A stretch of 64,000 nucleotides of DNA from contig OY754981.1 in NCBI GenBank assembly GCA_963576475.1, forward strand, positions 22,679,677-22,743,676, given 5' to 3'. This stretch comes from Molanna angustata. Its lineage: Eukaryota > Arthropoda > Insecta > Trichoptera > Molannidae. Position numbers and translations under genes: made by a program. The notes beneath the pieces are model-generated. The model worked only from the letters and a program-made list of their open reading frames with translations. It was not told the DNA's origin and did not search any database. Shown here piece by piece: positions 1 through 8,992 of the stretch (position 1 is its first letter; every line of letters begins with the position of its first letter).

Positions 1-331
1 AAAACTAGTATTACAAAGAATTTTTCTCACCGATTTTCTGCTACCGCGTTGTCTCAGTTGAAAACACTTTGGCACTACTTTTTTTATCACGACATCGACA
101 CAAAAAGGTTAGGTCACATAGAAGCTTCGCGTGTTTTGACTTTAATTTTTCAAACTTTTTCGTTTCACTGTATATTTCCTCCCCGTAGAGGTTATTTATG
201 TTAAATCTAAGGTTTTCGCGAGTACAAAATATGTTATTATTAAGTATTTTGGGGATAACCCGCGTCAAATTATGATTCCCGAGAGAATCAGTCGTCTGCC
301 GACGTTTCGTCTGAATCACATCAGACATTTT
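1..331 (-). mobile_element. Partial tandem copy of Penelope-like element (5' part; arm A)
   Basis: On the minus strand this reads the N-terminal part of a Penelope-type polyprotein, with the family hallmark KLLCDLTFLCRCRD (compare CDL-F--RC in Penelope proteins). It lies directly behind the 3' end of the main copy in the same orientation, which is the partial-tandem (pseudo-LTR) layout known for Penelope elements. It is the reverse complement of 2370-2699, apart from one extra base in an A run near 80-86. That extra base shifts the frame of this copy but not of the other. It is cut by the window start. Confidence 0.85.
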
Positions 332-434
332 CTAAAGGCGCCTTGTTAATAAATTTTCGTCTCGAGGGATAGTGCACGCACGTCCGTTCGAGTCGAAAGC
401 TTACTACCAAGTGAAAGTTTGAAAGGAAGCCGCG

Positions 435-2367
435 TCAAGTGTTAGTGGAGGGGTGGGTTTCCCCAATGACGTCATTATTGCGTTTTGTTTGGCTTCTAGT
501 GACTCTAGTACTTAACGGTATATTGTTTACAGGTGGATTATCAGTTTTCGGCTTACTAAGAATTTTACTAATGTTTTTAATGTGACTATTGTTTGAAATA
601 TCGGTAGTTTGATTACTATGGTTTTTAAAAATGTTGTTTTCAAGTACACTTGTCCATGCGGTCGGGATTCGAATGCTATCGTCCCTGTTATTCATTATAC
701 TGTTGCTTCTTTTATATATTTCGATTGCTTCCCTGTAAATTCTAAATGTTTCATTGTTAATATTCGCGACTACTTTTGAATTTTCAAAGTCTATGGAGTG
801 ATTTTCGGTCAATGAGTGATTTACAAGAGATGAAGTTAGTTTCCGGTTTTTAACATCTACGCGATGTTCAGAGACGCGCGCCGAGATTCTGCGATTTGTC
901 CTGCCTATGTAAGTTTTTGAGCAATCACCGCATGGGATTTCGTAAATACCGTGTGACTCTAATGGTATTTTATCTTTCGGACTTTTTAAAAAGGATGAAA
1001 TTTTGTTGTCTGTTCTAAAAATGGTGCGAATATTATGTTTATAAAGTAGGTGACTGATTTTGTCTGTAGTGCCTTTTATGTAAGGCAAAAATGCAATGGA
1101 GAGTGGCTTTACTTTAGTTGACGTATCTTTTTTATTAAAATTTTTATTAGTTTGATTTTTTACTGCATTATTTATCGTAAAATTAGAAAAACCGTTATTT
1201 CGTAGCGCGTTTTTTAAGATACTCTAATTCGTTTTGAATGTTTTCGGAGTCGGCTATCCTTAATGATCGTGTTACCAAGGTGTTTGCTACAGAGGCGATT
1301 TGTGCTGGATGATGGTTCGACGATGCGTGGAGATATCTGTTGGTATGTGTTGATTTTCTGTATACAGTGTGGCCGAGAGTGCCATCGTCTTTTTTGATTA
1401 CGAGAACATCAAGAAGTATTTCACCGTTGTTTTCTATCTCCATTGTGAATTTGATGTTATTGTGGAGATCGTTCAGAAAATCAAGAAATTTGTTAAGTTC
1501 CTCCAAACCGTGAGGCCATATAACGAAGGTATCGTCCACGTATCTAATCCATAGCTTTGGTTTTAAGCGCGCTCTATCTATAGCTTCCTTTTCTAACTTG
1601 GTCATGAATATGTTAGCGACTGGCGGTGAAAGAGATAGACCCATTGGTGCTCCTTTTACTTGTTTGTACATGTCGTTATTATAAGTGAAAAATGTGTTAT
1701 TGAGGCAATGTTCTATTAATGTTATTATGTCATTCGGTGGGTCACTCATTTCTTTTATTGCTTGAAGAGCTTCGTCTGTGGGTATATTGGTAAACAAGGA
1801 TACGACGTCAAAACTGACAAGGATGTCGCCCTTGTTTAATTTTTGATTTTTAATGATTTGTATAAAATGTTCCGAATTTTTGACAAAAGATTCCGCTGAT
1901 TCTACATCTGGTTGTAAGTAGTTGGCAAGATACTTTGATAACATTTGAAGTGGAGAACCGACAGAACTGACTATGGGTCTAAGAGGAACATCCGTCTTAT
2001 GAATTTTTGGCAAACCGTATAATTTCGGAAAACGTGACGATTTTTCTCTAGGTATTAACGACTTTTTTAATTCGGGACTTAATTTGGATGACATAATTTT
2101 AGTTTTAGTCGTTTTTTCTAAGTATGTTATAGGATTATTAGGATGCAGTTTATAAGCCGGATCGTTAAGCAAATTAGTAATTTTTATGTGATAATCTTCG
2201 CTTTTCATGATTACTGTTGCGTTTCCCTTATCTGCCGGAAGAATAATTATATCTTTATTTGCGCGTAATTCTTTAAGAGCTCGTATTTCATCGAGAGATA
2301 TATTTCTTTTCGGCGGAAGCGATTTTCTAAGTATATGGCAAGTTTCTTGTCGTATAGTTTCGATTGT
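435..2367 (-). pseudogene. Penelope-like element ORF: reverse transcriptase + GIY-YIG endonuclease (one frameshift)
   Basis: EN+ Penelope polyprotein that reverse-transcribes and inserts its own RNA. From 2367 downward: the linker ILPADKGNATV, RT motifs LPKIHK, RPIVSS, FDVVSLFTNIP, KGAPMGLSLSP and the catalytic RYVDDTF, then (from about 1100) PYIKGTTDKI and a GIY-YIG nuclease (GIYEIP, TYIGRTNRRISARVSEH, 950-840). The frame opens immediately after a TAG at 2368-2370, exactly where inverted arm B begins, so this copy lacks its own N-terminus. One frameshift sits in or next to the T run at 1210-1215, splitting RT from the nuclease. Apart from that and the missing N-terminus, the frame is open. 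The family is certain; the clade is not determined. Confidence 0.93.
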
Positions 2368-2369
2368 CT

Positions 2370-2700
2370 AAAATGTCTGATGTGATTCAGACGAAACGTC
2401 GGCAGACGACTGATTCTCTCGGGAATCATAATTTGACGCGGGTTATCCCCAAAATACTTAATAATAACATATTTTGTACTCGCGAAAACCTTAGATTTAA
2501 CATAAATAACCTCTACGGGGAGGAAATATACAGTGAAACGAAAAAGTTTGAAAAATTAAAGTCAAAACACGCGAAGCTTCTATGTGACCTAACCTTTTTG
2601 TGTCGATGTCGTGATAAAAAAGTAGTGCCAAAGTGTTTTCAACTGAGACAACGCGGTAGCAGAAAATCGGTGAGAAAAATTCTTTGTAATACTAGTTTTT
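2370..2700 (+). repeat. Inverted Penelope arm B (5' part of a second, oppositely oriented copy)
   Basis: Reverse complement of 1-331 across its length, with a single-base length difference. On the plus strand it encodes the N-terminal segment (MSDVIQTKRRQ...CDLTFLCRCRD...) in an open frame that runs into the N gap. Inverted flanking copies are a known Penelope arrangement. The inner edges of both arms coincide at an aaaATGTCTG boundary. How far the outer edges extend cannot be seen: one is cut by the window start, the other by the gap. Confidence 0.9.
2375..2420 (+). other. Possible hammerhead-ribozyme remnant in Penelope arm
   Basis: CTGATG (2377-2382) is followed 10 nt later by GAAACGTC (2393-2400), the order of the hammerhead core. 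Local stems are visible: GTCTGA with TCAGAC, GACG-AAA-CGTC, and GATTC with GAATC just downstream. The inverted arm carries the same signature at 301-326 on the minus strand. Penelope elements are known to carry hammerhead ribozymes in their terminal repeats. The conserved A after CTGATG is a T here and I could not build a convincing stem II, so this may be decayed or coincidental. Confidence 0.25.
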
Positions 2701-2900
2701 NNNNNNNNNNNNNNNNNNNNNNNNNNNNNNNNNNNNNNNNNNNNNNNNNNNNNNNNNNNNNNNNNNNNNNNNNNNNNNNNNNNNNNNNNNNNNNNNNNNN
2801 NNNNNNNNNNNNNNNNNNNNNNNNNNNNNNNNNNNNNNNNNNNNNNNNNNNNNNNNNNNNNNNNNNNNNNNNNNNNNNNNNNNNNNNNNNNNNNNNNNNN
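2701..2900. other. Assembly gap (200 N)
   Basis: Exactly 200 N bases, a round number suggesting a placeholder of unknown true length. It begins one base after the mapped end of the Penelope inverted arm, so the assembly probably broke in that repeat. Confidence 0.99.
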
Positions 2901-3480
2901 ATAAAAATAAATAAGTGGAAATAAACAAAGTTATATTGTTATTTTAATAATTTATTAAAATGAATTTCCACAATGTAAACGCCTCTACATTAGAATATTT
3001 ATATAATTTTTTGTTTATACCTATCAAAATGTATTAATTTTCATATATGTTTTTATATCTAATAAAATTTACTATTATTATCATAATTATTTATAAGATA
3101 CATTATTCAAAATAATTTCTTATTTTCCTGATTTTTATACTTATATAACAGGGTTCATTAATATTGTTATTAGATGTCGCATTTAAAGTTTCAAAGTGAC
3201 ATTTCGTACAGATCGATAATTTAATTAGCGTGGTATAAGGAATTAACTCCGAACAAATATAAAAACTCGACGAAAATAATTATGATTCAAATGGGCATTC
3301 GATGAAAGTAAAAACTTTTCAATCGAATAATTTTGTCTGACAAAATTCCTTCCTTCGATTCGGAATGGACATCAAAGTTGTACTAAGAGCTCCCTTTGTG
3401 AGCCTCTTTTAATACAATTTATTAATTAGATTTATAATTTTTAAACGAAAAGTTTTTTGATTGCCATAACTGTGTAAAGG
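2901..3480. other. AT-rich stretch, no feature recognised
   Basis: Low-complexity A/T sequence without a long ORF or a repeat match elsewhere in the window. Confidence 0.6.
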
Positions 3481-4060
3481 CACGTTCGAATCGACGGCGG
3501 ACGAAGCGCAGCATTGAGCGACACTCAAAAAACAAAGCGGCTATCCATCGGGTTTCAACCACTGCCCCCGAGAATCCAACCTCAAACGGCGGGGCAACTG
3601 CTCAAGATCGGCAGCCGGGGCAAGCCCCTAGCACAACCGATCGAATGGAAGGGCTTGCCCCCGCACCCCTCGGTCCTCGTGTTGGCGTCCGAAAGCTTGG
3701 CGGGCTAACACCGGGGGGCAACCGACGCAATCATCACCTGTCAGATTTGACGTCACAGATGTCAACACAGGATGTCTGACCCGACGTCTGCGCCGGCGGT
3801 GTGCCCGGACCAAACAACATTCGCCACAGTTGACGAGTCACTGCCGAGCGAGACTAGAGCGTCCGTCGTCCTGCTCTTCTCTAAGTACAGAATTGACGAG
3901 GGCACAACAGCGTCGGCCGCCCACCCCTGCCTTTACTGATCGAAATGATTTACTGGACTTTAAAGGACGAAGGAAAATCTGAATCTTATCTTAATTTAGT
4001 CTCCAACTTTATGAGTTGCCCTGCTGTTCATCCCCGGAGCGGCTGGTCGTAAACAACACA
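3481..4060. other. GC-rich island of unknown origin
   Basis: Base composition rises sharply (blocks such as GGCAGCCGGGGC and CGCCGGCGGTG) against AT-rich flanks. The open frames inside (3514-3708 plus, 3628-3813 minus) are short, arginine/proline-rich and match no family I recognise. It could be the 5' region of a retroelement, a CpG-island-like promoter or foreign DNA; nothing decides between these. Confidence 0.5.
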
Positions 4061-4068
4061 AGGGCCCC

Positions 4069-4176
4069 GAGTCAAATTGAAAACGCTGTTCGTTATCAAC
4101 CACACACAACAAACGTCAAATCCCATACAAAAAAATGAGCGTTTGGCGTTAAGGAACAGCGTTCTCAATTTGACTC
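4069..4176. repeat. Small inverted-repeat (MITE-like) element
   Basis: GAGTCAAATTGA plus about 11 more bases at the left is repeated in reverse complement at the right end (TCAATTTGACTC), about 23 bp per arm with one mismatch, enclosing about 60 bp. Weaker pairing continues outside. No clear target duplication was found. Confidence 0.6.
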
Positions 4177-4213
4177 AGGTGCAAGGACTGCCTTCAAGCA
4201 TGTCTCAAGCGAA

Positions 4214-4315
4214 GCGACAGTAAAATGCGATGCAACAGTCAAAAGCGATGCAACAGTCAAAAGCTATGCGACAGTAAAACACGACGCGGCAGTCAAAGGC
4301 GATTGCGAAAGTCGC
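4214..4315 (+). repeat. 18-bp minisatellite
   Basis: About five to six imperfect copies of an 18-bp unit of the form GCGACAGTAAAATGCGAT / GCAACAGTCAAAAGCGAT. It directly follows the inverted-repeat element, inside the GC-rich island. Confidence 0.8.
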
Positions 4316-5209
4316 AGTGGGTTGCGACATGGGCTAAATAATGTTTTTTACGAATTTTTCAATATCATTTTTTATGAAGTGAAACTAAATGCACATAATA
4401 TATTATTTTTTTTGATTTCGAAATAATATAAAAATATATTCCCGATCACATGTGTTTTGCTTGACTTGAATCAATACGATTTAAGTGAGTTATATTAAGA
4501 ATAAAAATATTTTATTTGGGTTTTTTTACCAACAATTTATATCTAAGAACATTAATGAACGAATCCAATCAGGCAATCAGTAGGTGTATAATCAAGGAAT
4601 CGAATCACGTTCACAATGTCGAATTTAGAACATTCAGGTGGTTAAAAAAGTCTTGACCAAAATTCGCAGTCTCCTGACAAATTAACTCGGCTTGATTAAT
4701 TTGGGCTAACAAGGTAGATTGAGAACCATAGGTATATATTTTTTACAGACAAAGGACAACAGCGACATATCTTAGAAAAAAAAACATTATTTTATGGCTG
4801 CTCAAACTGACATAAAAACAATGGCGGTTTTAATATTTGAAACGGTTTATGGAATTTAAATAATTAAGATAAATAAGTGAATTTATGATGTAAATAATAC
4901 AAAAAAAATCTTCCAAATGAATTTCGATCGTATAAAGTTAAAAAATATTATTTTATTGATAAGTTGTATTATAGACATCTTTGTTGCGAGGCACATCCTC
5001 TGAATAATTTTCTCCAAGACGTTTTATACATATTTTACAATTCTCAATTTTGTTTTTTATAAAAATTCCAGAGTTTCTCAAACATTTTTAATTAGGAAAA
5101 AAAATATGATAAATTTATGTATTTAACTGCCTATATTTCCAAAGTTTTAAAAAAATATCGGAAAAAATCGAAATACCCCAACTAGATAATTAAATTTTCT
5201 ATAAAAAAA

Positions 5210-5480
5210 TATTAAATAGTACATCTCAAACTTTTTGTAACAGTTTTTTATAAAAATTGAATTAAGTGACGACATCGTTTCATACAATTTGTAAGGCAGT
5301 ATACTGTACACAATATCTACGGGGACTCAAACATATGTACATACATACCATCATCCTGTTTACATATTCTGGGTAGGAAATAAAAGACTTTTAAGTGTTT
5401 ATAGTTTGGTACGTATTTTTAAATTATACATACTAACGCCATCGACAGTTGGATCTAATGTATTACACGCATCTAGTTGT
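5210..5480 (+). repeat. Dispersed repeat family F, copy 1
   Basis: Shares ordered blocks with 60655-60990 and 60340-60525: TCAAACTTTTTGTAAC, ATCGTTTCAT, TTCTGGGTAGGAAA, TTTATAGTTTGGTACG and CGACAGTTGGATCT. A fourth, weaker copy is at 19120-19270. Non-coding; type unknown. Confidence 0.65.
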
Positions 5481-5540
5481 TAGTTGTTAGTAAGTAAGTA
5501 CTACAAATAATAATACTCAATTATTAATATTACCATTATT

Positions 5541-5664
5541 GTCGGCCTTCGTGACTCAGTTGGTTAGATATCTGACTGCTGAGCCAAAGGTTCCGGGTTC
5601 GATTCCCGGTGGAGACACAGTTTTTAATTGTGTTTTCAGTCTGGATCTGTGAGACGATTACAGG
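5541..5664 (+). mobile_element. tRNA-derived SINE, copy a (3'-truncated)
   Basis: The head has a polymerase III A box (TGACTCAGTTGG) and a perfect B box (GGTTCGATTCC) in a tRNA-like context, followed by the family body TGTTTTCAGTCTGGATCTGTGAGACGATTA. Copies on the minus strand at 25499-25704, 32857-33064 and (degenerate) 52826-53040 continue beyond this point. Here the body stops abruptly at hAT-transposase coding sequence. Confidence 0.85.
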
Positions 5665-6450
5665 TCATTTGAACACTATAAACTTGGAGCTGCAAGGGAA
5701 AGATAAAACTATTATTGACATGATTAGCGCAATCAACTCATTTAAATTGCAATTCTGCTTTAATTGTAAATTGCAGCTTCTGATTAATCAATTGAAAAAA
5801 AAAAGATTTGAAAAATTTAGCAGCTTTGAAAGCAAGAGCAAGCACAGTATCAAATTATAATAAATACGAAACAGAAGTTGGAAATATCTTCAGTGAGTTT
5901 GAAAGACGTTTTTCAGACTTACAAAAATTGACAAACGTTGCTACTTTCATGACTTATCCATTTTCTTGTGAGGATGTTGAAATAATTGCTTCTGAAATAT
6001 CGAATACTTTTGAATGGACTTGCCTTCTCTTGAAAACGAGATAATGCAGATTATTTCAGACATACACCTCAAAGCCAGAGCAACAGATACCACATTTTGG
6101 TCTCTTTTAACGCAAGAAAAATACCCAAATCTAAAGCAAATTGCTCAACAATTAACTGCTTTGTTTGGGTCAACGTATATGTGTGAATCTGCATTCTCTG
6201 AAATGAAAATAATTAAGTCAAAATACCGCAATCGGCTTACTGACAAACAACTGTCTTCGTGTTTACGTTTGGCACTTAGTAAATACGTGCCTTCCTACGA
6301 GATATTAGCGGAAAACACGCAGTGTCACTCATCGACCTCTAAGTAGTATGTAGGTAAGTACCAATTATTTTTTCTGCTTGTGAGTCGATCGCTTGTCGTC
6401 CAATTTTTATGTTGTAGACCGCCGATGGTGAAAGTCTGCCCACCCCTGAC
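5665..6450 (+). pseudogene. hAT-type transposase, C-terminal remnant (broken)
   Basis: Three frames together encode the C-terminal part of a hAT transposase of the ZBED/GTF2IRD2-like type: HLN-INLELQGKDK (5665-5750), an acidic helical segment (5808-6010), then the dimerisation block YPNLKQIAQQL, FGSTYMCESAFSEMK and KSKYRNRLTD with CLRLALS (6110-6280). At least two frameshifts (near 5808 and near 6015) separate the parts. A hAT-like terminal motif CCCACCCCTG closes the element at about 6450. The N-terminal zinc finger and catalytic core are absent, replaced by the SINE at 5664. Confidence 0.85.
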
Positions 6451-7099
6451 TTAGACCAACCGATCTACCGCCTCACACACACACACACATGTAAAAAAAA
6501 CTTGTCATACATTTGAATTCGAAATTTGTACTACACGCGGCTTCTGTACCTTATAATTCTATGTTTTCTATAAATGAAATCTGTTCATATTCATAATATG
6601 GTTTTATGATTATCGCGTCAATTAATTTTTATTTTATAGCTAAATTACGATATATTATTTTTGTTACTTGGTTATGTCTAAATTTTTATTCTGATAGCGC
6701 GAGTGAGAACAGAAAGTATTTTATTTTAAATTTTCATTTCTGTTATAGAGATCTACAAAATACTATAATTAATTGATTTATTGTTACAATTACAACCATT
6801 TATGTTGTTCACAAAATATTATATTTTATTATATTGTCATAAAGAAAATCGTTAAATCATACCTATGTTGTGTAGGTCAATTTACTAATTCGGTTTTTTA
6901 CAAAAAAATATCATCTTGTAATATTATTCAACTAATACAGAGATTAAAGAAAACAGAAATACGCGATATTTACTTTCGTTTCCTGTGAACGAAATTAGGC
7001 TAGTCTTGATTGAATAAACGCGAGTAATTCCTGATGAGAAATGGTTCGTTAGATGAATTGCCCATATTACCAAATATAACATATTTTATAATACTAAAC
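6451..7099. other. AT-rich spacer, (CA)7 tract at its start
   Basis: A short CA run lies at about 6476-6490. The rest is A/T-rich with only short chance ORFs. It ends at the target site of the I-type retrotransposon. Confidence 0.6.
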
Positions 7100-7111
7100 A
7101 TATAATATGTA

Positions 7112-7690
7112 GATTACGATGTGGAGTGTTTGTGAAGTGCGGACGTGTGTCTCATTGTATGCTGTTCCAGCAAACTCGATAAGTTTTGATTTATTTTTAT
7201 TTTGAAATTTACATTTGTACTTATAACTTACTAACAAAGCTGTATTAACTTATTATTTCGTTTAATATTGACTTTACTTTCATTTTATTTACGTTTGGGT
7301 TATTTAATTATTTTACTTAGATATAATTGTTACCTGTTAAAACTTGTTTACGTGTTGTTTGCGAAGCGGCTCGAGGCGGTGACGTATTTCGTCGTCACCG
7401 ACCCGTTACTCGCACGGATTCTGATATTGTATATAAATATTTTTCTTTCTGATTAGTTATTTTTTACCACATAGAGTGATTTTAAGTTTCATATTGCTTA
7501 TTTTTCATTTATGTATATACGTACATATATGTATTTTATCATCACATGGAGTGATTATATGTAAGTTTCATATTGTTTATTTCTCATTTTATATATACTT
7601 ATAGGATTTATTCCTAGATTATATCCAAGTTTTTGTTTTTTTTTTTAATTTTATTTATTTTTTTAATTTTTATTATTAATTGTTTTTAAA
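7112..7690 (+). promoter_or_regulatory. 5' UTR with possible internal downstream promoter element
   Basis: From the inferred first base, GGACGTG at 7141-7147 lies at +30. It matches the insect downstream promoter element consensus (RGWCGTG, normally at +28), which I- and Jockey-type elements use to carry their own promoter. There is no upstream TATA requirement in such promoters. The offset of two bases could reflect a start at 7114. Confidence 0.45.
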
Positions 7691-8992
7691 ATGGATGAGC
7701 CAGAACCCCCTGATACTGGCGGTACTCACCGCAAACGCGGAAGATTTGACAAATTAGATCCGGAAAGTAAAAATATAAAACAATTTCCAGTTAATAATGA
7801 GGTTGAACCCCCATCAACAAAAAAAAACTTTACAAATGAATACTCTCTTCTTTCGTCTCCTCCATTCCTGGTAGTGGTCGAGAGTAAAATAAACGGCAAA
7901 CCCATTCACCCCATGCTTCTTGGCGAAATATGCGCTAAGGGAAATATAACAGGCATAGTTCCTGGTGGAGTTCGAGCGGATAGCAGAACAAAAATTGCAA
8001 TCACGTTCAACACTCCTCAAAATGCTAATAACTTCTTGTCTAATAAGACAATATCTGAAAACAACCTCAACGCGTTTATCCCTAACTATAAACTCTTCAA
8101 ATCTGGAATAGTTCGTGGAGTCCCCGTTGACTTGAATGATGAAGAAGTCTTAAAAAATATTGTTGTGCCTGTTCCCTTTGGCAAGGTTACAAAATTGCGC
8201 AGACTCAACCGAAAAGTTACCACCCCCGATTCATCCGAATGGAAGCCCTCAACAACGATTCTATTAACATTTGAAGGGCAATCATTACCAGACCGAGTGT
8301 TTTTATTCTACAACTCGTTGAAAGTAGAACAATACATCTACCCAAGCTATATGTGTCACAATTGCTTACGATATGGACACACTAAAGCTAGATGTACATC
8401 GACCACTAGATGTACAAGATGTGGATCCAGCCATTCAACGGACATATGTCCTTTGAAAGAATCAACTCCATGCTGCGTTAATTGTAAAGGTGAGCACTTG
8501 GCCACCAGTAATTCGTGCCCCGAATTCCTTAGACAGAAGGAAATAAAAAAAACTATGGCCGATGAAAATGTGTCCTTTTCTTTTGCATCAAAATTAATTC
8601 CGAAGAGAAATAAACTATATAGTAGTGTAGCAAGCTCCCAAACTACCAAAACCTCTCCAATCCCAAATAAAGCTCCAACACCCCCACCTCCTTCAGTATT
8701 TAAACAAAATGTAGACAAAAACATGATTGAGAATCTCCTCTCATATAAAAACGGCCAACCATCAAATCCACAAAATGGTTGTGCTTTGACTGAAAACATT
8801 TCATTAAACTCTTCCTCTCCTTCACCCATCGGAAATACTCCAACTAGCTCTGAACCCCACATTCTCATAAACTTGCTCGTCCAAATATTAACTATACTGT
8901 TATCCAAATCTGATAATGCATTAAATAATCTAATATTTCCTTCCTTAACAAATATATTGAATTTAGTATCTGAAACAAATCACAATGGCTAA
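7691..8992 (+). CDS. I-type retrotransposon ORF1 (gag-like RNA-binding protein)
   Basis: 433-codon protein that packages element RNA. A basic, proline-containing N-terminus is followed by a domain of about 170 residues resembling the RRM-like gag region, then three zinc knuckles: CHNCLRYGHTKARC (CX2CX4HX4C), CTRCGSSHSTDIC and CCVNCKGEHLATSNSC, at about residues 222-277. The tail is Ser/Pro/Thr-rich. The frame is fully open. Its stop overlaps the ORF2 start in ATGGCTAA (8985-8992), suggesting ORF2 is made by termination-reinitiation. Confidence 0.93.
   Translation: MDEPEPPDTGGTHRKRGRFDKLDPESKNIKQFPVNNEVEPPSTKKNFTNEYSLLSSPPFLVVVESKINGKPIHPMLLGEICAKGNITGIVPGGVRADSRTKIAITFNTPQNANNFLSNKTISENNLNAFIPNYKLFKSGIVRGVPVDLNDEEVLKNIVVPVPFGKVTKLRRLNRKVTTPDSSEWKPSTTILLTFEGQSLPDRVFLFYNSLKVEQYIYPSYMCHNCLRYGHTKARCTSTTRCTRCGSSHSTDICPLKESTPCCVNCKGEHLATSNSCPEFLRQKEIKKTMADENVSFSFASKLIPKRNKLYSSVASSQTTKTSPIPNKAPTPPPPSVFKQNVDKNMIENLLSYKNGQPSNPQNGCALTENISLNSSSPSPIGNTPTSSEPHILINLLVQILTILLSKSDNALNNLIFPSLTNILNLVSETNHNG

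Noticed and set aside
1..2700. LTR retrotransposon or provirus with long terminal repeats
   Set aside because: The repeats are inverted, and the coding region is Penelope RT plus GIY-YIG nuclease, with no protease, integrase or LTR ends.
3514..3813. Coding genes in the GC-rich island
   Set aside because: Overlapping Arg/Pro-rich frames on both strands are what GC-rich DNA gives by chance; no domain is recognisable.
5546..5620. Functional tRNA gene
   Set aside because: The A and B boxes are good, but the sequence recurs with the same non-tRNA body at three other places and the acceptor stem does not pair well. It is a SINE.
8356..8907. 183-codon minus-strand ORF
   Set aside because: Antisense shadow of gag ORF1 of element 1.
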